A program made the position numbers and the translations under genes. 64,000 bases of DNA from Phragmites australis (taxonomy: Eukaryota > Streptophyta > Magnoliopsida > Poales > Poaceae). The stretch lies in contig NC_084942.1 of assembly GCF_958298935.1 (NCBI RefSeq), positions 10,423,501 to 10,487,500 on the forward strand, written 5' to 3'. The notes under the pieces were generated by a model. The model was not told the origin of the DNA. It saw nothing but the letters and a program-made list of their open reading frames with translations, and searched no databases. Numbering within the stretch: the stretch's first letter is position 1; each line of letters opens with the position of its first letter. This document shows, piece after piece, positions 55,293-64,000 of the stretch.

Positions 55293-58200
55293 TGCAGATT
55301 AAGATAGAGTCTGGATACTCCGGTCAAGTTCGGATACTCTGGTGTCCGGAGTATCCGGTCTTATCCGGATTATCCGGCCTATACAAGTGTGTGAAATCAA
55401 AATGAATCTAAGTAAGTCTACTTGAGTCTAAGTGTTACCACATGTTCTAATAAATGTATGATGACCTTATCAACGACACTTTGCAGTAGAACATTCACAA
55501 ACAATAGAATTTGGGAAAATCCCCAAAAACAAGAACAAGTAAAACTTGCAAGAAAGTAAAGTAGACAAAGGATTTATCCCGAAGTTCGGACACCTCACTA
55601 AGAAGTGCATACGTCTTCGTTGAGGAGCTCACAAAGAGTCGGGTCTCTTTCAACCATATCCTCTCCTAACGACCACAAAGATCAAGCTAAGTGTTCTTAC
55701 TCAAGTCAACGGGTGATTACAAACTTCCTGTGGCACTCCACAATCCTTGGGTGCTCTATTGGCGACGTCTTGCCGTCTAGGAGCATGAGGCTCCAAGAGA
55801 AAAAGATCACAAATGAAAGCTTGACGACGAACTCAATGCTCAAAGATTGGATTTTGGCTCACTAACTTGTGAGGAACTTTCCAAATAATATCCTAATTAA
55901 TCACTAGGAGGATCATTATTCATAATTATAACCTCGATGATTAACCAGAATATCATCCCGGTAGTCCCGGCACGTGTTTTGTGCCCAAGGATCGGAACAC
56001 ATGCCTTCTAACAGATACATCACAACATAGCTTAACAAAGAGCAAGTAATAAATATTTATATTACAAGTATTAAGCATGCAACTGATTTCAACAATTTAA
56101 AACAAAAGCGAGGTAGGAGGAGACAAAAACCCCTCAACTCCCAATCAACAAAAGATCTATGCAGCGAAAGAAAATAAACTACACAGCAAAAGGATATGGA
56201 GCCATATGCCCTTAGGCTCCATACCAAGAGCACCGAGTTCGAAGTAGAATGTGCTACTCCTGCCCGTCACCCTGATCGGCAGGCACAAAGTAGCCAAACA
56301 CCGCCCCCTCCTCGCCGACCTGTGAACCTGCATCAACTTAAGGGCAGCACCCTGAGTACGAAGGTACTTGCAAGTCTTACACAATATGGGTATATAATAT
56401 CCCGACTCCAAGGATTATGCATTGAGCTGTTAGCAAGAGTAGGCCACAAGGTTAAGTAAAACATATGCGGTAAGCAACCTAGACATATGTGTGAGCAACT
56501 AATTTAACCAACATATATGAAATTACTCTGCAACTACCAACTGATCATATGAAACTAAAACCACATTAGTATCAATGTATAACAAGTACCATCTCGACCA
56601 CCTTCCACATATTCGAACCACAAACCACATATCCGAACCATACAACCAAACCAACCATGAGAACTCTACGACCAGGTGCAAATGAAACAATAGCATGCTC
56701 ATGACCGAGAGTGCGACAGTTCGAACTGTTTATACACCCTACAGGGGATACTCCTGGACCCACACGACTCGGGGACCATACAGCTTGTGCCACCCGCTAA
56801 AGTGCACACAAGGGGGTACCCGTGTCAACCTTTCTCAACCAGCCCCAACCGTGTGCGACATGCAATGCTCGGTGTGGTAGTACCAGAACTACTCCCGGAG
56901 CAAACTAGTACCACTTACAAGCTCGAACACTCACACCGTCGTTGTTTAGGCCCCACAAAGCCACAGCTGCGAAGGTATTCGGCTCGCCTTACCATTAGAT
57001 CAGCATGTGGTGAGTAAGGTAAGTGCTAAAGCCAACTACCCCAATGATCGGCCTTAAACGATGCAAGCGGTCTACGGTGTCCGGTCTTCCTCTATCGGCC
57101 TACCCAGGGGAACTCCACATCCGGATAGGACAAAACACCATCCTAGCACCGCCCACATCTCGTCTCATACTCACCACTCATAACAACCAACACCAACAAC
57201 CCAACACGGTAACTATTGTGAAAGTAATTTAACTTATAGCTCACGAACGATGGGACGTTCCACCGCTCGACTTCTACCGAGGACCTATGCATTGCTAAGC
57301 ATCTCGCATCACTTTTAAGTTAGATCTTATCATGAATAAACCCAGGCTATAAGGATATAGATCAACAATAATTCAAGATAGAGACAATGCGGTCAACATA
57401 GGTTCTACCCATAAAAACCCGACATCGACTTCCTATACATGCAAACATATACATAAGCATAACTTATCAATATTTAGACTTCATTCCATTCAACCGACAG
57501 GGTTCAATATGATAGATGCTTGCCTTGATGCACTGGTTCACAAAGGTATGGCGCCTCGGGATCGACCTCGGTATCCGGGATCGATGGATTGGCGTGCTCT
57601 AAGAAACATAACGTGTGCAATGATAAGCATAAATGAAATGCAACAATGTAAGTCACAAGATGCAAATGATGAAATGCCATGAAAATATACTTTAAAATAT
57701 AGGAAAATATTTTTCCTAGCTAGAATAAGTCATAAGAAGACTAGCAAAATTAGTTTCATCCATTTTGGACTTGTAAAGAATTAATGGTGAATTAATGAAG
57801 CTTAAGCCTAATTAATTAGCCTCAAAAATTTGATTCGATATTTAATGGCTGGGGATATTTTTAATAGATATAGTAGTTTATTATAAAACTAACACAATTG
57901 ATTTCATAATTTTTGGAGTTCGGATGAATTAATTATGAATTTTACAAGTTATTAGCAGAGGCTGATGAACAGTGCACCCGGATACTCCGGTGAAAGCCTG
58001 ATACTCCGAGGTACCAGAGACTCCGGGAGACTCTCCGGCAGCACCCTCTTGGTTATTTTCAGATGGGTCTCACCCGGAGACTCCGGGGAAGGCCAGATAC
58101 TCCGGGGAAGCTCCAGAACTGGACTGTTTTGAGGCGAAAAATGCTCGGAACGAATTGCGATCTTCTCCAAACCAAAATGGAACATATTTGAGCTAGTTCA

Positions 58201-59773
58201 AGGGTTCTAGAACTCATTTAAAAACCTAGAAACTCCATTCCTAACTCAAATTCATCCAATTCCTCAATTTAGGTTAAACTCACAAAAACTTATGAATTTC
58301 ACCCTTTTGCGAAATCGACCAATCGAATCACGAATTCCTGCAATGGGGAGCCTAAGAGACTTACCCACGACACTTGTGAAGGTTAGTGGCCGCCAGGTGA
58401 TGAAGAAAATGGTGGGAAATCGAAGAATTCCGGTGTTCTTCACTTTTCAACTCTAACACCAAAAGACATCCAAATCGGCTCAAATCCTTCGGGAATGAGC
58501 AAATAAATTGGAGGAATAGAATGCTTGTGAGCTTGTGATCGTAATGGTACCACATGCATACCTTGATTCAGCTCCTAGAGCACGGATTTGAGGGAGAAAG
58601 GAGAGAGGGAGTGAGAGGGAGAGTGAGCTCTTGCTCCCTTGCTTTGGTTGGTTGGGAGAGGAGAGAGGCACGTGAGTGGGAGTGAGAGAGCAGGTAGGGC
58701 TGCTGCCCAAGTGGAGGGAGAGATGGTGGGGCCGGTGGGGCCCACATGTTAGAGAGAAAGAGATCTATTTTAACTACGAATTTAATTCTTTCTCTCCCGA
58801 ATTTATTTATCTCATCTAATTGATTTCAAACAAAGTGCTCTAGTACGCCAAAATAATTTACCTCAAAAATAATTATGACGTTAATGATGCATGATTAAGC
58901 TTAATCACGCGATTATGGAATTTGAGACGTGACATAACTCAAATCTCTTTTCCAAACCCTAACTATCAAATCTTGCAATAATCTAAGCACTAGAGAGATT
59001 TGGAGGGGCTCTTGAATGCATTGGGAGGCTTTGTCAAGAAGTAGCTTAGTAGCAATAGCAAACATTCAATAAAAAAGGTGAGGGAGTATTTATAGCTGAT
59101 CCCAAAAAAACTAGCCATTACTGTTCCGATTGACTTAACCCGGAGTATCCGGTGTACACCAAAGACTCTGGGTGGCACTTCAAAACTGAGCTCAAAATAG
59201 TGTTAGAACTAGCCGTTACAGTTCTGTTGAACTGGGTGGCACTTAACGCCACACAAAAACAGTCCTGGAGACTTGCCGGAGTCTCCGACCTCTCCAGATA
59301 CCGGAGTATCCGGTGTACATCGGAGACTCTGACATTTTAAAAATAAATCGAAACCGAGACTCTCTGGCGGAGTCTAACTCGGAGACTCCAGCCAAAAACA
59401 CCAGGTACCGGAGTATCCAGTATACACCGGAGACTCCAAACTCAAAACAACTTAGCTTATTTCCCGGTGTCCGTGGGTGAATGTGTCTCTCAATTTTTGG
59501 TTCTAAGAGGTCACTTTGAGCACTGAGACACCATCAAAACTATCAATTGCATCTCTCTTAATAGTACGGCTTTCCTAAACTCAATTTTAAAAACAAAATT
59601 AAATTAAATCCTATTGAGTACTATAAACCATTTCTCCTTTCTTTTTGAGGGACGTCAACGTCACATAACTTCACCAGTGGAATTAAAACATGTTCATAAC
59701 TTCAATAAACTCATTAGTCCCTTAATCGTTTTGTTATCAATTAGCCAAAACCCACTTAGGGGGCCTCGATGCA
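55293..59773 (-). repeat. 5' LTR of element F, split by solo LTR G and lacking its end
   Basis: Parts 55293-55867 and 58940-59773 align with the 3' LTR. The plus-strand start GCAGATTAAGATAGAG corresponds to 49242, so ~52 bp of the LTR end are missing. By eye the two LTRs differ at about 9% over the first ~190 aligned bases. Confidence 0.85.
55868..58934 (-). mobile_element. solo LTR G of the element-D family (3067 bp)
   Basis: On the minus strand it starts TGTCACGTCTCAAATTCC and ends GTTCCTCACA. TAACT at 55863-55867 and 58935-58939 is a perfect target duplication, and the other LTR of F still shows the unoccupied site (TAACT at 49812-49816 in the same context). The mini reading frame is at 56254-56322. 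CCGGAGACTCCGG-like palindromes lie at 57970-58110. Confidence 0.95.
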
Positions 59774-60226
59774 CTTTCACTTTGGTACTTTTTAGAACCT
59801 CCTATGCCAAAGGCTCGGTATCCAAACTGAGCTCCACATATCAATCAGTGGTTGCGATGATAGAGTTACTTCAACTCCGTATTGTTGTGAAGGAGCACTC
59901 GTCACCTTTCTAACCACCAAATTTAGAACTCTTACTTCTGATTATATCACGATTTTAATGTAAGTATCCCATTCACTCTCACTACCTATTTGGGACATCA
60001 TCTTTATACATGGTCCCTTCTAATCCACATCAATCCTCCCTTGAAACCCAATATCAACCCCTTCTTTCGTCCATCTCAGCCGCTCTTTGACACGGGCACA
60101 CAAAGTAGAGAATGACGAAGTTTCACCAAACATAAATGTCTCCTCTCGCATGTTCAAAAATACAATGCTATTAATATCGAACCTCTGTACAGTTCCTCCA
60201 TGGTTCAACCTCACAAATCTAGCCAT
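59774..60226 (-). pseudogene. MULE transposase, N-terminal piece
   Basis: Begins MARFVRLNHGGTVQRFDINS at 60226, the kind of short N-terminal domain (VRYNHGG-like) that precedes the catalytic domain in MuDR-type plant transposases, followed by FSTLCARVKERLRWT. After a stop at 60020 the same frame region continues with SESEWDTYIKIV-like sequence. It ends at the copia insertion at 59773. The terminal inverted repeat to the right was not identified. Confidence 0.7.
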
Positions 60227-60686
60227 CTACATAATCCGAACTCACACATAATGCATCAATCCTCTATTTCTTGAAACTAAAGATGTATATGTATTCAATC
60301 CTAAGCAAGCATGACTCATACTATGAAAAAGTTCAACGTCTCGAACAACAGCTTACCCTCTAGTTCCACCAGCTTGCACAATCCTTTTGTCGACACCAAC
60401 CTTGAGAAACAAAGTACCCTGCAAGACATCAAAACATCTTCATTGTAAAGCATAAACAACTAAATCCAAACACACAAAGAACACAATAATTTCTATTTAT
60501 GTGGCTTAGTGCCTGAGTATATCCTCTGTTTCTCCAATGAAATCAGATTTAATCTAGATGATGGCACTCACCCAGTTGGATCAAATGCCTTCTGTCAAGA
60601 ATCCATTTAATCTAGATTATGGCAGGAATGATGACTTATTTGAACTTCTCACTGGTAGCTTCTATTTAAAGTTACCAAATGCTATC
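60227..60686. other. non-coding, possibly 5' end of the MULE
   Basis: No gene supported. A MULE terminal inverted repeat may lie here, but no matching partner could be seen on the left side. Confidence 0.4.
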
Positions 60687-60974
60687 GAGGCCTCGTTTGT
60701 AGGTTTTTTTTCTGGTTTTTCCCTAAAAAAACCAAAAACTATCCAAGGGGTTGGCTTTTGGCCCCAGTTTCTGCTGGCTTTTGGCTAGCTGAGGAAGTGA
60801 CTGTGGCTGAAATGAACTAGAAATTGAGAAGCAGGCTGAGAGGAACTTTTCTGGTTTCTAGTATGCTGAGAAGCTAAAAGTTTATTGTAAAGCCAACAAC
60901 CAAAATTCAAGAGTCACAGCCGCTTCCTCAGTAACTAGAAACTCTAAAGCCATAGCCTATCCAAACGGGTCCTC
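60687..60974. mobile_element. foldback MITE, hAT-like ends (288 bp)
   Basis: Left end GAGGCCTCGTTTG and right end CAAACGGGTCCTC are inverted repeats with two mismatches. Inside, CTGAGGAAGTGACTGTGGCT on the left pairs with a CACAGCCGCTTCCTCAG stretch on the right, so the element folds back on itself. No clear target duplication was found. There is no coding capacity. Confidence 0.6.
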
Positions 60975-62695
60975 AATCTTGATAGCAAGTTGATTCTACA
61001 TCCCTGATAGTGGATTAGCAGATAGTATCTTACCAAACAACTAAGGGCAGTAGGCCATGCAAACATATAGACTATTCATTTGAACTGAAACATTAAGTTC
61101 AAATTATAAGATCCCAGATTTTCTTAAATATGATATTAGCAGCCCAATATCAAAATTTATAAAATATGTTAGATGCTCAAGCAAACAAAAAATATGGAGA
61201 AAAAAAATCTTTGGTTCAATTTGCTCTTTCAGCCATATATCATATATGCATTCAAAATATTCCCAGAATCCAAATACAGCCATATATGCATTCAAAATGT
61301 TCACAAACTCCAAATACAGCCATATACGCAACCAAAACATCTGGCAAAAGTGCGAGCAGTTAAGCTACCATTTTTGTGAAATTTTATAATTTCCTGTACA
61401 ACCAACAAGGCACTCTTTTGTGGTAATTTCTCGTACCATTTTTGGATAAAAAAATAGACTATCAAAGGGGTTTGTCCTAATTTTCTATTGAGAACATCAA
61501 TAACAATCAATTACAAATGAACAACACCATTCGGTTGAAACTATCTCATTAAAAGGGACACAAACATGACGGGGTGACTACTGTTCATGGGAAGAAAATA
61601 TAAACTCTTAACTGTTTGTCTGATTACCAGGGAAAGCATCTACATCATAAAGCAATTCAGATTTTAAGGCAAGATGCAGCAAGTCATCATCCTCTAATTT
61701 CTAAGTCTAATCGGAATGAACAAGTAGATTCAAATATGAAAAAAAACTCCATATGAAAAATACCTCCAAACACCACTATTGTCACAATCTTGTATCACTG
61801 ACATCAGCTTCCACGAACAGCTTGTGTTCTCTAATGTACTCGATGCATCACATGTAAGATACTTCATAGATAGAGATCTTCTTATGCAGTCTCTGCAATT
61901 TAGTCATAAATAAATACATTTCAATGTTCAATAAAAGATTATGGAATAGCATAAAATTATCTACAGGGATTATGTCTGTAAGGCTGTTGTTACCTTACTC
62001 TGGATGAACTTATCTGATTTGGCACAATCTCATCAATCGAAATTATGTTATCCTAAAAAAGAATTTAGAAAATGGATATATACATATAACATCAGGAAAA
62101 TAACCTATTCTACTTCCATGTTATACCTGATCTGGAATCCAAACCCCTGGAATGCTGAATGATTCATCCAAACCCCTGGAGTGCTGAATGATTCAAGCAG
62201 GTCAGAACCACATAAACGCATTACCATGAGGCTGCCTGAAAGAAAATCTTTGTCGGTGCATATTGAATAGTTGATTACATGATCACCGGTAAATTACATT
62301 TGTGTGGTCCAAAATTATGTGAAAAGGGGACGGTATGTTGGAACAAACAATCCTTCGATATAACTTTGTCAGCAAAACCATCCTTGCACAGAGAGTTTTG
62401 AATCCTCGAAAGAACAGTCAAAGTGCGTTGATAATCTTTCTGCATTGCCTATTAAGGACAAAGCATTGGGTGCATGAAGTGCTGCAATATCCGAACATCC
62501 TATTTTACATAGCAAAATGCAAAGAAACTTATGATCGAGAATGAAAAATGAAGTTACCTCCCAAGATCAACCATCACAAAAGATGAGCTTCTTCACGCAT
62601 GTTCACAAAATCGAATTCGGTGTGCAGCCGGTAAGAGGTCCTAATCAACTTCATATCTGAATTTAGTTACAAGAACAACACTGCAATAGTCCATA
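60975..62695. other. AT-rich intergenic DNA
   Basis: No supported gene or RNA. Includes a tandem duplication at 62139-62196 and repeated ATATGCATTCAAAAT stretches near 61246 and 61285. Confidence 0.5.
62139..62196. repeat. 29-bp tandem duplication
   Basis: CCAAACCCCTGGAATGCTGA and the following GATTCAT are repeated at once from 62168, with two mismatches (GAATGC/GAGTGC and the final base). Confidence 0.92.
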
Positions 62696-63685
62696 TGTTA
62701 TTTCAAGGTCACAAAATATACTCTCTTCTTATACGTATCAGTCACCGGAGAGGCGGCATGCTTAGGGGTGTCGTGGCGACTGGTCGAGAGGTCCTCGAGC
62801 AGGAGGGCATGTGGGAGGCCAGGAGCGTGATGATGCAGATGTGCGTGCGTAGCGGGCCCACCTCGGCCATCGCATCCTCCATCCCATTGGACCATCGCAG
62901 TGGAGGTGGTCGAGGTGCTAGTGGTGAGCCGTGGACAGGCAAAGCAACGGCAGCCCGCATAACGGGGCCAAAGCGGCTCGTCGGCCGGACAACACAGATC
63001 AAACGGAGGCCAGCTGGTCGCCCCACGACAACGCGGGGTGGCGTAGCGGGATGCTGAATGGGAAGGCTCGGGGCGGCGCATCAATAGGAGGACGACTATG
63101 TTCTATTGGATCGGTTTAATCCGATGGGGGAAGAGACGAATTCGGTGGGGGAAGAGGCGAATCCGGTGGGAGCGGGCGGGATCCGGCCGAGGGAGGGGCA
63201 TATCTGGCCGAAGGAGAGCCGAATCCACGAGCTATATTCATGCGTTCGCCGGTCACGTGTGGATGTGGGAGGAGGAGGCATCGGGCGGAGGGAGAAGCGG
63301 AGATGGTGGTTTGGGGAGGGTATTGGGGGAGCGGAGATGAAACGGGCGGGTAAAAATGGGGCCAGTGCGCGTAGTGGTTTGAAGAAGGGTCAAACGCGGG
63401 TGTCCGTGGCGTGGACGGGTGGAGCCGTCCTGAATGCATACTGTTGCATGAAAATTGTGTATTAGATCAATTAATTTAAATATACAATTGTTTGGTGAAA
63501 AATATTTTTTAAAAAACTCGTCTTTTACAGTACAGTATCGCGATCTAACGATGCGCGGGTGCGTCAGGGCCCCGAAGTTTCTCATTGCCCTTTTCGCCCA
63601 CAGTAAAGCACGCACGCGTCCCGAATTGATCCCCATTAAAACGCGCCCCCTCGACGTCTCCGCACCGCCAAACCACCACCTCCCG
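62696..63685. promoter_or_regulatory. GC-rich upstream region of the SufE-like gene
   Basis: GC content and CpG density rise from about 62740. Open frames on both strands here are low-complexity and mutually overlapping, so I call none. A short repeat, GAAGAGACGAATTCGGTGGG, is followed by GAAGAGGCGAATCCGGTGGG at 63129-63171. AATTGATCCCCATTAAAACG at 63625-63644 might hold a weak TATA-like element about 50 bp before the ATG. Exact promoter not determined. Confidence 0.4.
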
Positions 63686-64000
63686 ATGGACGCCCTCGCC
63701 GCAGTCACCGCCTCCTCCCTCTTCGCCCCCGTTGCGAAGCCGCGCGGCGTCCTCCCTTTTCTCCACGGCCCCCGCGCCCGCCCCCGCGGTTCGCTCCTCG
63801 CCATCCGCTGCGCCCACTCCCGCGCCCCGCCTCCGCCCCTCCCGCGAGCCGACGATTTGGAGGGGGCCGCCGCCGCCCACCCGCGGCTCCGCCTCCGCCG
63901 TCTCGCCGAGGAGTTCCGCGCGCTACCGTCAGACGCGGACCGCGCGCGCAGGCTCCTGTCCCTCGCGGCCGCGCTCCCGCGGCTCCCGGAGTCCGACCGC
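63686..64000 (+). CDS. SufE-domain plastid protein, first exon (partial at window edge)
   Basis: An open frame of 105 codons from the ATG at 63686 to the window end, with no stop. Residues 1-55 are rich in Ala, Ser, Arg and Pro with few acidic residues, fitting a chloroplast transit peptide. From about residue 72 the sequence LRRLAEEFRALPSDADRARR and LLSLAAALPRLPESDR fits the first helices of SufE, the activator of the SufS cysteine desulfurase in plastid Fe-S cluster assembly. The catalytic cysteine (GCxxxVW context) would lie just beyond the edge. Plants have SufE alone, SufE-BolA, and SufE fused to quinolinate synthase; which applies cannot be told here. GC-rich codon use is typical of grass 5' exons. 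Confidence 0.7.
   Translation, partial: MDALAAVTASSLFAPVAKPRGVLPFLHGPRARPRGSLLAIRCAHSRAPPPPLPRADDLEGAAAAHPRLRLRRLAEEFRALPSDADRARRLLSLAAALPRLPESDR

Larger units (their letters stand above)
49190..59773 (-). mobile_element. Ty1/copia Sirevirus-like element F, internally deleted
   Basis: Minus-strand element: 3' LTR 49190-50681, polypurine tract, an extra reading frame after pol, the C-terminal half of pol, and a 5' LTR (55293-59773) that contains solo LTR G. The gag, protease, integrase, primer site and last ~52 bp of the 5' LTR are missing at a single junction near 55292. RT is of the copia YIDDIIFGSTN type. Flanks CTTGA and CTTTC are only partly alike, so the target duplication is decayed. 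It interrupts the MULE transposase. Confidence 0.82.

Noticed and set aside
62695..63084. Long open frames on both strands upstream of the SufE-like gene
   Set aside because: High GC makes stop codons rare; the frames overlap each other, are low in complexity and resemble no family.
63253..63880. Minus-strand frames overlapping the SufE-like gene
   Set aside because: Antisense shadows of a GC-rich exon; the plus frame has a transit-like N-terminus and a SufE-like segment.

Overview
The window is plant nuclear DNA, almost certainly from a grass (Poaceae). Evidence: LTR retrotransposons primed by initiator Met-tRNA, Ty3/gypsy chromoviruses and a Sirevirus-like Ty1/copia element, a Mutator-like (MULE) transposase with a SWIM finger, a foldback MITE, and a GC-rich gene start at the right edge whose product begins with a plastid-transit-like sequence followed by a SufE-type N-terminus. 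The species cannot be fixed by eye. About 90% of the window is decayed, nested transposable elements. The only gene that looks intact is the partial one at 63686-64000.

Layout. (1) 1-5868: plus-strand CRM-like gypsy element A (gag, protease, RT, RNase H, integrase, 3' LTR; the 5' LTR lies outside). It sits head-to-head inside the RNase H region of minus-strand element B of the same family (5869-10766). Upstream of B's 5' LTR is the pol C-terminus of yet another copy (10638-10975), so B is part of an LTR-internal-LTR-internal tandem. (2) 10976-14178: old repeat DNA carrying an Angela/BARE-like solo LTR (12247-13745, 5-bp target duplication TAAAC). (3) 14179-35924: Tekay/Del-like gypsy element C with 2.8-kb LTRs. 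It is split by a related Tekay-like element D (18772-28860, 3.4-kb LTRs, 5' LTR truncated) between gag and protease, and by a 659-bp solo LTR (30105-30763) between RT and RNase H. (4) 35925-39743: AT-rich DNA with a hairpin-forming repeat and a decayed multi-exon gene of a GRF-zinc-finger-like, repeat-associated family (37353-38991). (5) 39744-46430: gypsy LTR remnants, one split by solo LTR E (42432-45492; D family). (6) About 46435-60226: a minus-strand MULE transposase pseudogene broken into three pieces by an 870-bp solo LTR (46982-47851) and by an internally deleted Sirevirus-like copia element F (49190-59773), whose 5' LTR is in turn split by another D-family solo LTR, G (55868-58934). 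(7) 60227-63685: low-copy-looking DNA with one foldback MITE. (8) 63686-64000: start of a SufE-domain plastid gene.

No element is autonomous as read. Every gag/pol frame has stops or frameshifts, and most stops are of the TGG, CGA or CAG transition type expected from deamination of methylated cytosines in silenced chromatin. Five solo LTRs, four with perfect 5-bp target duplications, show that LTR-LTR recombination has been frequent. I found no RNA gene, CRISPR array or clear novel multi-gene system. The signal that most deserves a second look is a short reading frame kept, stop codon included, in six LTR copies of the two Tekay-like families. Next is the presence of dense, family-specific short palindromes in LTRs of unrelated elements.
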